Shown: positions 1-9,306, counted from the first letter of the stretch. The stretch: 64,000 nt of DNA from Roseiarcus sp963809245 (GCA_963809245.1 CAWEIU010000003.1:558001-622000), one strand, 5' to 3'. Notes: generated from the sequence alone by a model not told the origin. Numbers and translations: made by a program.

Positions 1-1047
1 CCCCAACACCGAATCGGGCTGGCAAGTTACGTTACAGGAAAGCTGGTGATGTCGGCACCCTGGAAGGCTCGCATTGAACCCTCGAAGCGAATGATGCTGT
101 CTCAATGAAAACGCCGTCCGATCGGAATGGCGCGCTGCGCTTCGCGCTCGTCGGGTTGCGGCGGGGGCAAGCGGGCGTCGGCGAACAATTGGACCTGCGC
201 GAAGCGGTTGCCCTGGCGCTTCTGCGCCATCGTCATTTGCGGACGACGCACTTCGTCGGAGGGCGCCAGCGTTTCGATGTCGCGTCCATGCTCGGACAGC
301 AGGCCGAGCATCGGCGTCAGATCCTCCATCCGCTCGACGACGAGATGCACGACGCCGGATTCGCTCTGCAATTTGCCTGATGCGACGACGAAGCGCGCGC
401 CGATGACGATGGCGCGCAGCCGCTCGAACGCCTTCGGCCAGACGATCAGATTGGCGACGCCCGTCTCGTCCTCCAGCGTCATGAAGATCACGCCTTTCGC
501 GGTGCCCGGACGCTGGCGCACCAGCACCAAGCCGGCGACGCTGACGCGCTCGCCGCTCTTTGCGCGCGCGAGCGCCTCGGAGCGTTTTACGCCGCGCGCG
601 TCGAGCCGCGCGCGCATGAAGGCGACGGGATGGGCCTTGAGCGACAGCGACAAGCGCCGATAGTCCTCGACGACATGCGCGCCGAGCGGCATCGGCGGCA
701 GTTTGGCGTCGGGCTCGCCGTCGCGCTCGGGGCGACTGGCGGCGAACAGCGGCAGATCGTCCTGATCGCCGACGCGGTCGAGGCCGCGCACCGCCCACAG
801 CGCCTGGCGCCGGTCGAGGCCGAGCGAGCGGAAGGCGTCGGCGTCGGCGAGACGCTCGAGCGTCGCCGGGCTCAGGCCGGAGCGCAGCCAGAGATCGCGC
901 ACCGAATCGTAGCCCGCCCCGCGCGCTTCGACGAGCTTGCGCATGTCGTCCTCCCGGGCGCCGATGATCTGGCGAAAGCCCAGCCGCACGGCGTGCGTCG
1001 AGCGGATATGCTCGGCCATCGAGGCGTGGCGGGAGTGGAGCCGCCGC

Positions 1048-1177
1048 CCTTCTCCCCTTGCGGGAGAAGGTGGCCCGAAGGGCCGGATGAGGGGTTGGCG
1101 CGGCAGCGCCTCTTCGTCCTGCGCCTCACGGCGCGACCCCTCACCCCTACCCCTCTCCCGCAAGGGGAGAGGGGCTT
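1048..1177. repeat. Palindromic repeat (CTTGCGGGAG family) inside dnaE2
   Basis: Two facing hairpins: TTCTCCCCTTGCGGGAGAA at the left and CCTCTCCCGCAAGGGGAGAGG at the right, with a GCCCGAAGGGC stem between. Related to the intergenic copies at 3591-3727 and 4139-4243. It is translated in frame within dnaE2, adding roughly 50 arginine- and proline-rich residues. Confidence 0.85.
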
Positions 1178-3157
1178 CTTGTTCCTCCAGCGTGCAATCC
1201 CAATCCGACAGGTTCACGTCGACCTCGCGCACCTCGACGCCGTGTTCGCGCGCGTCGCGCACGAGCTGGGAGGGCGCGTAGAAGCCGAGCGGTTGCGAAT
1301 TGAGCATCGCGGCGAGGAACACGTCGGGATAGCGGCACTTCATCCAGCACGAGGCGTAGACGATCAGCGCGAAGCTCGCCGCATGGCTCTCGGGAAAGCC
1401 GTATTCGCCAAAACCCTCGATCTGATGGAAACACCGCTCGGCGAATTCGCGAGGGTAGCCCTTGGCCGCCATGCCTTCGACCATCTTGGCCTGAAAGGTC
1501 GCGATCGTGCCGACGCGGCGGAAGGTCGCCATCGCGCGGCGCAGCCGATCCGCTTCCGCCGGCGTGAAGCCGGCGGCGACGATGGCGATCTTCATCGCCT
1601 GCTCCTGGAACAGCGGCACGCCGAGCGTCTTGCCGAGCACCGACTCCAATTCCTTGGAGGGATAGACGACGTCCTCCACGCCCTGGCGACGGCGCAGATA
1701 GGGATGCACCATGTCGCCCTGGATCGGCCCCGGGCGCACGATCGCCACCTCGATGACGAGATCGTAGAACTTCTCCGGTTTGAGGCGCGGCAGCATCGAC
1801 ATTTGCGCGCGGCTCTCGATCTGGAACACGCCGATCGTGTCGGCGCGCTGGATCATCGCGTAGACCTCAGGCTCCTCGAAGGGGATCGAGGCGAGCGTCA
1901 GGCGCTTGCCGTAGTGCTTGTCGAGGAGATCGAAGCTCTTGCTCATCGCGGTGAGCATGCCGAGCGCGAGCACGTCGACTTTCAGAATGCCGAGCGCGTC
2001 GAGATCGTCCTTGTCCCACTCGATCGTCGTGCGGTCCTCCATCGCCGCGTTCATGATCGGCGCGACTTCGTCGAGACGGTCGCGCGTGATGACGAAGCCG
2101 CCGCTGTGCTGCGTGAGATGGCGGGGAAAGCCGGTCAATTCGCCCGCCAGCCGCAACGCCGCGCCGAGCGACGGATCGGCGGGATCGAGGCCGGCGGCCT
2201 TGCGCGCGCTCCTCGCCGATCGGCCCGGAATCCTGGCCCCAAGAGGTGTTGCCGAGCGCGACGATGACATCCTCGGAGAGGCCGAAGACCTTGGCGGTCT
2301 CGCGGATCGCCGAGCGCGTGCGATAGGTCGTCACCGCCGCCGCGAGACCCGCGCGCTCGCGCCCGTAGCGCTGATAGATGTATTGGATCACCTCTTCGCG
2401 CTTCTCGTGCTCGAAATCGACGTCGATGTCGGGCGGCTCGTTGCGCTCGGGCGAGATGAAACGCTCGAACAGGAGATCGAATTTGGCGGGATCGACCTCG
2501 GTGATCCCGAGGCAATAGCAGACCGTCGAATTGGCCGCCGAGCCGCGCCCCTGGCACAGGATGCCGCGCGTCTTGGCGTAGCGCACGATGTCGTGCACGG
2601 TGAGGAAATAGGGCGCGTATTTCAAGTCGCCGATCAGCGCGAGTTCGTGATCGAGCGCCTGGCGCACATTGGCGGGAACGCCGTCGGGATAGCGCGCCCG
2701 CGCGCCCGCCTCGGCGAAGGCTTCGAGCGCGGCCTGCGGCGTCGCGAAGCCTTCGCGCAGCTCCGGGGGATAATCATAGGCGAGATCGTCGAGGCTGAAG
2801 GAAAGGCCGGCGAGGAAATGGATCGTCTCCTCCGTCGCCTGCGGCGCCTCGGCGAACAGGCGCGCCATTTCGGCCGGCCGATTTGAGATGGCGCTCGGCG
2901 TTGGCCTGGATCAGGCGCCCGGCGGCCTCGAGCGTCGTCTTCTCGCGAATGCAGGTCGAGAACGTCGGCGAGCTCGCGCCGCTCGGGCGCATGCATGAGG
3001 ACGTCGTTGGCGGCGATCAGCGGCGCGCCGACTTTGCGCGCCAGCGCCGCGCGCTGCGCAAGAGCGCCGCGCATGTCGGCGCCATAGGTGAGGCTCGCGC
3101 CGATCCACAGGCGATCGGAGAAGGCTTCGCGAAGCTGTGCGAGCAGCCGGCCTTCCT

Positions 3158-3184
3158 CCACTCTCCCCTTGCGGGAGAGGGGGG
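3158..3184. repeat. Single-hairpin palindromic repeat inside dnaE2
   Basis: A lone CTCTCCCCTTGCGGGAGAG hairpin of the same family as the larger copies. It is read through in frame within the PHP domain of dnaE2, giving the peptide PLSRKGRVEEG. Confidence 0.75.
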
Positions 3185-3590
3185 ATAAGCTGACGATCTG
3201 CAGGCCCTCGCCATGCTCCAGCAGATCCTCGAAATTCAGATGGCACTCGCCCTTGGGCGCCCTGAGATTGCCCTTGGTGAGAAGCCGGCAGAGCCGCCCA
3301 TAGGCGGCGCGGTCTCTGGGATAGGCGAGCATGTCGGGCGCGCCGTCGACGAAGCTCAGCCGCGCGCCGGTGACGACGCGCAACGCGCCGATCGCAGCGC
3401 GGTTCTCGCGCGCATAGACATGCGCCCTGACGACGCCGGCGAGCGTGTTGCGATCGGCGATCCCAATTCCATCGAGCCCCAGTTCGGCGGCGCGCGCAAC
3501 AAGCTCTTCGGGATGCGAAGCGCCGCGCAGAAACGAGAAATTCGTCGTCGTCGCGAGTTCGGCGAAGCGCGGGGCGAGGCGGATCATCTT

Positions 3591-3727
3591 CCCTTCTCCC
3601 GCTTGCGGGAGAAGGTGGACGCGCGAAGCGCGGCCGGATGAGGGGTCGCGCCGCAAGGCGCAGCGAACCGGCGCTGGCGCGCCGACCCCTCACCCCTGAC
3701 CCCTCTCCCGCAAGGGGAGAGGGGGAT
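3591..3727. repeat. Palindromic repeat between DUF559 gene and dnaE2
   Basis: Bipartite repeat: TTCTCCCGCTTGCGGGAGAA hairpin, a CGCGCGAAGCGCG stem, GGATGAGGGG spacer, then ACCCCTCACCC and a CCTCTCCCGCAAGGGGAGAGG hairpin. With the copy at 4139-4243 it brackets the DUF559 gene. Confidence 0.85.
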
Positions 3728-3741
3728 ATCGCGCCGCAGCC

Positions 3742-4128
3742 TCACCATGGCAGGCCACACCGCGCGAGGATCGTGTCGACGACGTTCGCGCCTTCACGCA
3801 GAACTTCGTGATTCCAGAATCGCACGACTATGAAGCCTTGCGAGCGAAGCCAAGCGTCGCGCTCGGCGTCGTGTGGACTTTCGGCGTGCTGAGAGCCATC
3901 GCATTCGACGATGATCCGGCGTTCGAAACAGACGAAATCGACGATGAAGCGTCCCAGCGCCGCTTGGCGGCGCCATTTCGTCCCGGCGAGCCGCCGATCG
4001 CGCAAAAGACGCCATAACGCCTTCTCGGCGTCCGTCGCCCCGACGCGCATCGCTTGCGCGCGGATTTTGGCGAGCGGCGGAATGGGGCGATGAAAGGACG
4101 GCATCCATGTTTCCCTTTCCGTTGACAT
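3742..4128 (-). CDS. DUF559 (VSR-like) endonuclease-domain protein
   Basis: Small protein of about 128 residues (120 if the start is ATG 4104) with the DUF559 signature: DAEKALWRLLRDRRLAGTKW, then GRFIVDFVCFERRIIVECDG, SQHAE and a GFIVVRFWNHEVL segment. The fold is related to very-short-patch-repair and other PD-(D/E)XK-like nucleases; substrate and role are unknown. The candidate catalytic residues are the D of VDF and the E of VECDG. It lies between imuB and dnaE2, where no gene is normally expected, with a palindromic repeat on each side, which suggests it arrived as a unit with those repeats. Start 4128 follows a GGGGG stretch and 4104 follows GGAAAGGGAA; the choice is open. Confidence 0.8.
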   Translation of the reverse strand: MSTERETWMPSFHRPIPPLAKIRAQAMRVGATDAEKALWRLLRDRRLAGTKWRRQAALGRFIVDFVCFERRIIVECDGSQHAESPHDAERDAWLRSQGFIVVRFWNHEVLREGANVVDTILARCGLPW

Positions 4129-4138
4129 GAAAGTCAGC

Positions 4139-4243
4139 CCCCTTCTCCCCTTGCGGGAGAAGGTGGACGCGCGAAGCGCGGCGGACGAATGCTGCGCATT
4201 CAAGGCGCAGCGAATGACCCCTCTCCCGCAAAGGGAGAGGGGA
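4139..4243. repeat. Palindromic repeat between imuB and DUF559 gene
   Basis: TTCTCCCCTTGCGGGAGAA hairpin, CGCGCGAAGCGCG stem, then CCTCTCCCGCAAAGGGAGAGG. Shares the order of parts with 3591-3727, so the DUF559 gene lies between two direct copies. Confidence 0.85.
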
Positions 4244-4262
4244 AGTGTGCGTCCTCTCGTCT

Positions 4263-5822
4263 TCACCCGAACACCCCGTGCAGGAACCATTTCGCGCGCG
4301 TCGTTTCGCGGCCGTAGAGGCCTTCGCGGTAGAGCCAGTAGCGGCGGCCGGCGGCGTCTTCGGCGCGGAAATAATCGCGCGTCGGGGCGTCGAGGCGGCG
4401 CCACCAGGGGGCGGCGATGCGCTCCGGCCCTTCGATCGCCGCGACCTCGTGCAAGACGCGCCGCCAGCGGAAACGCAGCGGCGGTCCGTCGGGCACTTCG
4501 GCGAGCGTCTCGATCGGCTCGGGCCGCTCGAAGAGCCGCAACGGGCGTGTCGGCGCCTCGGCGGAGAGGAACGGTTCGTCCCCCTCCCCGCTCGCCCGAA
4601 CGCCGAGGGTCGCCGGCGAAGCGGCGACGGCCTGTTCGGGAACATGCGCTTCGAGCAGCGTCTGCCGCGTGACGCGGCGCGCCCCGAGGCGTGCGCTGAG
4701 CCCGTCGAGGAGATCGCCGAGCCGCGCCGACCGCTCGGCTTCTTCCGCACGCGCCAGCTCGGTCTGCGCCGGCGCGAGCGGCTCGGCGAGCAGGCAGGCG
4801 AGGCGCATCAGATCGACCCCGAAGCCGGCGTCGATCTCCTCCTCCTCAGCGCCGCCGGCGAGCTTTTCGGCGAACAGGCGCGCCATCGCGCGCGCTTCGC
4901 CGAGCGGGCGACCGGCGGCGACGCGGATGCGGCGCACGTCGCCGTCGACGCGGAAGAGAAGCAGCTCCAGCCGGCGCGCCCCCTTGGCGTGGCGCGCAAG
5001 CAACGCGGCGAGATCGTCGGCGAGTTTGGCCAGCGTCGCCTTCACCGCCTCGGCGGCGACGATCGGGCTGGCGAAGCGCCGCTCGATGGAGAAATCGGGC
5101 GGCGGGAAGCGCGGCGAGATCGCCTCGCGCGTCGCCCCGCTCAGCGCGTCGAGCCGCGCGATCGCCGCAGCGCCGAAGCGGGCGGCGATCGGCGCGCGCG
5201 GCCGCATGGCGAGATCGCCGATCCGGCGCAGCCCCGCGCGCGCCATGTCGGCGACGACGCCTTCATCGAGCCTGAGCGCTGCGACCGGCATGTCGTGATA
5301 GAGCTTGGCGAAGGCCTTTTGGGAAAGGCCGGCGGGAGCGATGCGCCGGTTCGAATGGCGCGCCAGCGCCGAAGCCGCGCGGGGCGCGTCGGCGAGGCCG
5401 AGCGCGAGGGTGAGGCCGAGGCGGGCGAAACGCGTCTCGACATCGGCGAGAAGCCCCTCCTCGCCGCCGAAGAGATGAGCGACGCCGGAGACGTCGAGCA
5501 TCAGCCCATCACGTCCGTCGAGCGCGACGAGCGGGGTGAAGCGGGAGCAGAGGTCGGCGAGGCGCTCGAGCAGCTTCAGCTCGGCCTGCGGATCGGCCTC
5601 GGCCGTGACGAGCGCGGGATGACGCGCGCGCGCATCGGCGAGCGTCAGGCCGGAGGTCAGGCCAAGCCGCGCGGCGTTGGCGTCGACGCCGACGAGACGG
5701 CGGGCGTTCTTGACCGTCGCGACGACCGCCAGCGGCGCCGCAGCGTCAATGGCGTGCGCCCGCCGCGCGCGATCCGTCGCCAGGCGCGGCAGCCAGAGGG
5801 AGAGAAACCGTCGGATCGTCAA
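4263..5822 (-). CDS. imuB: ImuB, Y-family polymerase-like SOS mutagenesis protein
   Basis: Protein of 519 residues related to Y-family polymerases. In the family it lacks catalytic activity and acts as the hub that connects ImuA, DnaE2 and the beta clamp at damaged DNA. The N-terminus RRFLSLWLPRLATDR is typical. Start is TTG 5822, supported by an AGGAG box seven bases upstream; an upstream extension would run further into imuA. It overlaps the end of imuA by 77 bases, indicating one transcript. Uninterrupted, unlike dnaE2. Confidence 0.9.
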   Translation of the reverse strand: MTIRRFLSLWLPRLATDRARRAHAIDAAAPLAVVATVKNARRLVGVDANAARLGLTSGLTLADARARHPALVTAEADPQAELKLLERLADLCSRFTPLVALDGRDGLMLDVSGVAHLFGGEEGLLADVETRFARLGLTLALGLADAPRAASALARHSNRRIAPAGLSQKAFAKLYHDMPVAALRLDEGVVADMARAGLRRIGDLAMRPRAPIAARFGAAAIARLDALSGATREAISPRFPPPDFSIERRFASPIVAAEAVKATLAKLADDLAALLARHAKGARRLELLLFRVDGDVRRIRVAAGRPLGEARAMARLFAEKLAGGAEEEEIDAGFGVDLMRLACLLAEPLAPAQTELARAEEAERSARLGDLLDGLSARLGARRVTRQTLLEAHVPEQAVAASPATLGVRASGEGDEPFLSAEAPTRPLRLFERPEPIETLAEVPDGPPLRFRWRRVLHEVAAIEGPERIAAPWWRRLDAPTRDYFRAEDAAGRRYWLYREGLYGRETTRAKWFLHGVFG

Positions 5823-6588
5823 AGCTCTGCTCCTCGCTACGCCAGGTCAGGCGGAAGATTTTCGTCGCGTCGAGGCCCTGCCGCGGCTCCTCAGCCGCCG
5901 TAAGCCGGGCTTTGACGAGCCGCGCGGCGAAGGCGGGCGTCCCAGGCAGCGGACGTCCGCCGCCCGCCGAGGGGAGGCGCGCGCTCGGCGCGGCGGCGAT
6001 CTCGAAGCGCGTCTCGGCGGCGCTGGAGAGTTTTTCGGCCGCGCCATAGGCGCTCGCCGCCACCAGCAGCGCGGGCGTCGCCCCGGCGCGCGCGGCGAGC
6101 AGCAGGCGCCGCGAGGCGGCGAGATCGTACCGCTTGAGATTCCAGGCTTCGCCGACGACCACCGCCGGCGCGCCGCTGCGCGCCGCCTCCTCCATCGCCT
6201 GGAACAAAGCGGGCGCGTCGGGCGCGCGCACGAAGACGAGCCGGCTCAGCGTCAGCCCATGCGCGACGAGCCCCGGCCCATAGAGCGCGCCTCCTTCCCG
6301 AAGGGCGAAATCCTCGGCGAGAATGAGCCCCGCCCCGCCCCGCGCGGCGAGGAAACGCGCGGCGAGCGCCAGCGCGAAACCCATCGCCGCCGCCCCGTCG
6401 CCGGGGCTCGCCGGCGCGATCTCGTGCAGCCCGTCGCCCGACAGGCCCCCGCCCAGCGCCCGGTCGAGCGCGCGCGTCAGCGGCAGCCTCTGCGGCGCGC
6501 GCGCCTCCGCCGGCCCGGAACGCGCCTCGATCTTCGCGACGGCGCTCCGCAGACACGCCATTGTTTCAGCCCTGCCGCCGCGCGACAT
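5746..6588 (-). CDS. imuA: ImuA, RecA-like SOS mutagenesis protein
   Basis: About 280 residues, first gene of the imuA-imuB-dnaE2 cassette. ImuA proteins resemble RecA/SulA and are needed for DnaE2-dependent translesion synthesis. The RecA-like core is visible: LTRALDRALGGGLSGDGLHE near the start, then GDGAAAMGFALALAARFL and the strand GAGLILAEDFAL. Candidate starts are TTG 6603, ATG 6588 and ATG 6561; 6588 is given, but 6561 (MACLRSAVAKIEA) is also plausible. A LexA site lies just upstream at 6607-6621. Confidence 0.85.
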   Translation of the reverse strand: MSRGGRAETMACLRSAVAKIEARSGPAEARAPQRLPLTRALDRALGGGLSGDGLHEIAPASPGDGAAAMGFALALAARFLAARGGAGLILAEDFALREGGALYGPGLVAHGLTLSRLVFVRAPDAPALFQAMEEAARSGAPAVVVGEAWNLKRYDLAASRRLLLAARAGATPALLVAASAYGAAEKLSSAAETRFEIAAAPSARLPSAGGGRPLPGTPAFAARLVKARLTAAEEPRQGLDATKIFRLTWRSEEQSFDDPTVSLPLAAAPGDGSRAAGARH

Positions 6589-6606
6589 CCGATCCACACT
6601 CAAAAG

Positions 6607-6621
6607 GTTCGACGTTTGTTC
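6607..6621. promoter_or_regulatory. LexA (SOS) box, GTTC-N7-GTTC
   Basis: Exact direct repeat GTTCGACGTTTGTTC, the recognised alphaproteobacterial LexA operator. It lies 18 bases before the chosen imuA start, so it would repress the whole imu cassette until DNA damage. Confidence 0.85.
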
Positions 6622-6759
6622 TTGTTTTGAGCCTGAGCGAGGCGAGAGTCAAGGGTGCGGAATGGGGGGGAGTGTCTCAGTTTGGCTGACTGAATTTTTA
6701 TGCTTGGCGTAACCGCGCGACGAGGTGAAATTTGTCAGGACGGTTAGTTCGAAATATCC

Positions 6760-7545
6760 TGTTTCAAAGCTTATCGGCCACGCCAGCGGCTATCGCGGGA
6801 GAGACTTTCAGGGTCTTTGAACCCGGACAAAATTGTAATACAAGAAATATAAGGCGAGCGAATGACAGTGATTTTCGATCTTCTTTGAGAAGGCGTTCGT
6901 CAGTCGCGGAAGCGCCGCATCCCTATCCGCAAATTAGGTTCTGGCGCTCGACGTAGACGTGCTGATATGCGTCCTCATCGGGGCTCCTTCGACGGCAAAC
7001 CTCATCGCGGGGAGACAGACAGACGGCAAGTGTCGTTGGCGATACAGCTTCTCGTCCATACGTCTCAAGCTGCAAAATCGATGATCGATCCCACATACTT
7101 GCGCGACTGCAGCGGTAGGGCTATGACCGTCCGTCGTTAGCTGAATGCGGCTCTTAATGCGAGCTGCACGTCCTTCAAGCAGCCAAACCGCGTCCCGAGC
7201 AGTTCGGTCGCCGACATGCCATGAGATCATGAGCTTGCTGTCGGCGTCCAACGCGGTCCAGGTCCAAACGTCGCCCGCGCCTTCCGGAGCGGCCTTGGCG
7301 CACGCGACGTTCGCCTTCTTGGCGTAGCAAAACGACCAAATCTCATCGCACTGGACGCGCTTTGACTGCAACCCGCGCACGTTCTGGTCGTGGTATGCGG
7401 CGGCGACTGTCCCCGCGTCCACAAGCAGCTTCGGGACCGTATTTATCGACACGTCGCAAACCCGCGAAATCGAACGGAGCGACGACCCCTCCACAAGCAT
7501 GTGAATGATCTTGGCGCGGGTCGGCGTGTCGAGCTTGTATCCCGG
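6760..7545 (-). pseudogene. IS1-family transposase, degenerate
   Basis: The N-terminal part is clear: LDTPTRAKIIHMLVEGSSLR, an HTH segment (SRVCDVSINTVPKLLVDAG), CDEIWSFCYAKK and GDVWTWTALDADSKLMISWH. After LTTDGHS the frame is lost. Pieces of the C-terminus can still be read in other frames: YVERQNL near 6965, TNAFSKKIENHCHSLALYF near 6870 and KVSPAIAAGVADKL near 6790. Non-functional. The 5' end is fused to the IS5 fragment near 7545. Confidence 0.8.
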
Positions 7546-8049
7546 CGGAATGGACGACGACCCGTAACGGCAGGCCTTCGACATCGACCAAAGCGTGGAG
7601 CTTGCGGCCCTTCACCTTCTTGCCGGCGTCATAACCCACTGCGTCGTTTTCGCCCCTGCTTTTACACCCCTTTTCCGCCGCCTTCAGCGACTGGCTGTCG
7701 ATGATGGCGGCGGTGGGCTCGCCTCGCGGTCGAGTTGTTCGCGCAAAGCCGCGAGCAACTCCTCGCAAATCCGCTCCCACACGCCTTCGTGCTGGAACTT
7801 GCGGAAAATGTTGTAGACGGTCGAGCGCGGCGGAAAGGGATCGCAGGGCAGATAACGCCAGGGGCAGCCGGTGCGCAACAGATAGAAGATCGCGTTCATC
7901 GCCGCGCGCATGTCGGTCTGGCGCGGTCGTCCGCCGGTCTTGGCCGCCGGGATCAGCGGCTCCAGTCGCGCCCATTGCGCATCCGTCAAATCGCTCGGAA
8001 ACCCGTTGCCAGATTGCTTGTGCGCCTCACGATGTTCCTTGGTCCACAT
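7545..8049 (-). pseudogene. IS5-family transposase (two-frame), 3' truncated
   Basis: Frame A (ATG 8049) encodes the typical start FPSDLTDAQWARLEPLIP, then RGG/RRQ-type PRQTDMRAAMNAIFYLLRTG, CPWRYLPCDFPP-like and STVYNIFRKFQHEGVWERI. Near 7735 reading must change frame to continue into PTAAIIDSQSLKAAEKG, RGENDAVGYDAGKKVKGRK and LPLRVVVHSAGIQ. Two-frame transposases are common in this family. The DDE domain stops at HSAGIQ, where IS1 sequence begins, so the last third is missing. Confidence 0.8.
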
Positions 8050-8099
8050 GCCAAATCACGGGCTCCTCAGCCTATCGCAGACCGTGAATCACGCCGCTC

Positions 8100-8133
8100 T
8101 CGCAAACGCCAGAAACTTTTGGGTCAGGCTCTT
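8100..8133. other. Probable 5' end of the IS5-family fragment
   Basis: Read on the minus strand the segment starts GAGCCTGACCCAAAAGTTTC, resembling IS5-family terminal repeats, and lies about 85 bases before the transposase start. The partner end has been lost. Confidence 0.45.
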
Positions 8134-8258
8134 AGGCGTAACGATATTAAGAGGCTGACCAACCAGACAAGTGAACTCGAATCCAGGATAAACCCGACCA
8201 GAACCTCGAGCGGGCTTCTTCCAGACGGTACCACGCGGGGAGAAGATAGGTGATCTCA

Positions 8259-8807
8259 ATGGAACACTTCGCGCAGATCATAGCATTCTTCGCAAGCATC
8301 GCAGCGCTGGCCGGAGTAGTGTCGCTTTTACACCATCAGAGCGTTGATGAAGTGCGCTCAGACCTCTTCGCCCTTCGAGACGAAATGTTCCTTTATGCGG
8401 CAGACCATGGCTTGCTGGATGCAGATGCATATAGGAATCTGAGAGGAATTATGAATGGATTTATTAGGTACGCACACCGTCTTACCGCAACCCGCGTGAT
8501 TGTTATGACTGTGGCGTCTAATTTGCTGCATAGAGAAAATAAATCATTCTCTGCCGAATGGAATGTACTTGTAAATAAGCTCCCGATTGAAAGTCGAGCT
8601 AAGATGAGGTCATTTTGTCAAAAGAATGAAATGATTTTAGCTGCCTATTTAGTGAGACGATCCCTGGTATTGAACTTCTCCGCGCATATAATTGATCTAC
8701 TCATGAATGCCAGAAAGCCAAGAAGCGACTCAAAGGAATTCATCGTAGACGCAATCGTAGATCGTGCTGCATGGCAAACGATAGAGGCCGAAGCCAAGGC
8801 TGCATAG
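8259..8807 (+). CDS. AT-rich orphan protein with N-terminal membrane segment
   Basis: 182 residues from ATG 8259, which has AGGTG seven bases upstream; GTG 8250 is an in-frame alternative. The first 25 residues (HFAQIIAFFASIAALAGVVS) look like a membrane anchor. The remainder is mixed helical and unrecognised. Base composition is far more AT-rich than the neighbouring genes (roughly 45% GC by eye, with AAA, ATT and TTA codons), pointing to transfer from another source. It lies inside the IS graveyard and is followed directly by a perfect inverted repeat. Function unknown. Confidence 0.6.
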   Translation: MEHFAQIIAFFASIAALAGVVSLLHHQSVDEVRSDLFALRDEMFLYAADHGLLDADAYRNLRGIMNGFIRYAHRLTATRVIVMTVASNLLHRENKSFSAEWNVLVNKLPIESRAKMRSFCQKNEMILAAYLVRRSLVLNFSAHIIDLLMNARKPRSDSKEFIVDAIVDRAAWQTIEAEAKAA

Positions 8808-8831
8808 CGATCGCTCAGACCAGCGATCGCT
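8806..8831 (+). terminator. Inverted repeat, possible terminator
   Basis: Two copies of AGCGATCGCT separated by CAGACC begin at the stop codon of the orphan gene. They would form a strong stem. Only a short T-rich run follows (CTTTCGG), so intrinsic termination is plausible but unproven. Confidence 0.45.
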
Positions 8832-8889
8832 TTCGGTGCGTTTCGCGTGTTCGCGCATCAATCAGAGCGACGATATCTTCAACCGACCA

Positions 8890-9110
8890 GCCGATCCGAG
8901 ATGCCCGCGGTCATCGCGGGAGAAGTCTTTAAGCTCTTGTGAATACCAATAGAGGAAATACAGCTAACGGCGGTGGTTCTCGACCTTCTTTGAGAAGACG
9001 TTCGTCAGCCGCGTGAACCGGCGCATCCCCATCCGCATATCGGGGTTCTAGCCCTCCACATAGGACGCGCTGATATGGTCCTCGTCAGCGGCGCGCTTCT
9101 CGCCTTTCAG
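8890..9110 (-). pseudogene. Second IS1-family transposase fragment (C-terminal part)
   Basis: On the minus strand, DEDHISASYVEG then a stop, followed by MRMGMRRFTRLTNVFSKKVE, the conserved C-terminal region of IS1-family transposases. Same orientation as the larger relic. Clearly inactive. Confidence 0.75.
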
Positions 9111-9114
9111 GTCC

Positions 9115-9306
9115 TTAGAAAGCATCCTCTTCACCCAGCGCTGCAATGGCCGCTTCGATTTGTAAAAGCTCGTCCTGCAACCGCCTGATCTCGTCCGGGT
9201 CCGTTGCGGCCCGCAATTTCTCAAGCGCCGCGTTCCGCCTTGCCTCCAGTGCGGCAAACTCTTCGGTAAATTCCTCCATCGCCTTCTCCTGCTCTCCGCT
9301 AAGCAT
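9115..9306 (-). CDS. Small coiled-coil protein, hypothetical
   Basis: 63 residues, almost entirely charged heptad-type sequence (EKAMEEFTEEFAALEARRNA and onwards) that would form one long helix. No recognised family. No clear ribosome binding site. Lies between the second IS1 piece and the hydrolase, so it may be passenger sequence or chance. Confidence 0.35.
   Translation of the reverse strand: MLSGEQEKAMEEFTEEFAALEARRNAALEKLRAATDPDEIRRLQDELLQIEAAIAALGEEDAF

Larger units (their letters stand above)
102..3587 (-). pseudogene. dnaE2: Error-prone DNA polymerase DnaE2 (ImuC), three frameshifts
   Basis: Error-prone C-family replicative polymerase that performs SOS mutagenesis with ImuA and ImuB. 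The PHP-type N-terminus starts at ATG 3587 (MIRLAPRFAELATTTNFSFL). The polymerase acidic motif PPDIDVDF is present, and the C-terminal OB-fold region ends at 102. The reading frame is broken three times, each fixed by removing one base: near 2957 (restores DVLTCIREK), near 2878 (restores LKSPAEMARLF) and near 2205 (restores EEARKAAGLDP). Two palindromic repeats (3158-3184 and 1048-1177) lie inside the gene and are translated through without stops, lengthening the product to about 1160 residues if the frames are joined. Either a decaying gene or several assembly errors; family identity is certain. Confidence 0.85.

Noticed and set aside
630..2267. 545-residue open frame on the plus strand
   Set aside because: Antisense to dnaE2, with no family resemblance; shadow frame.
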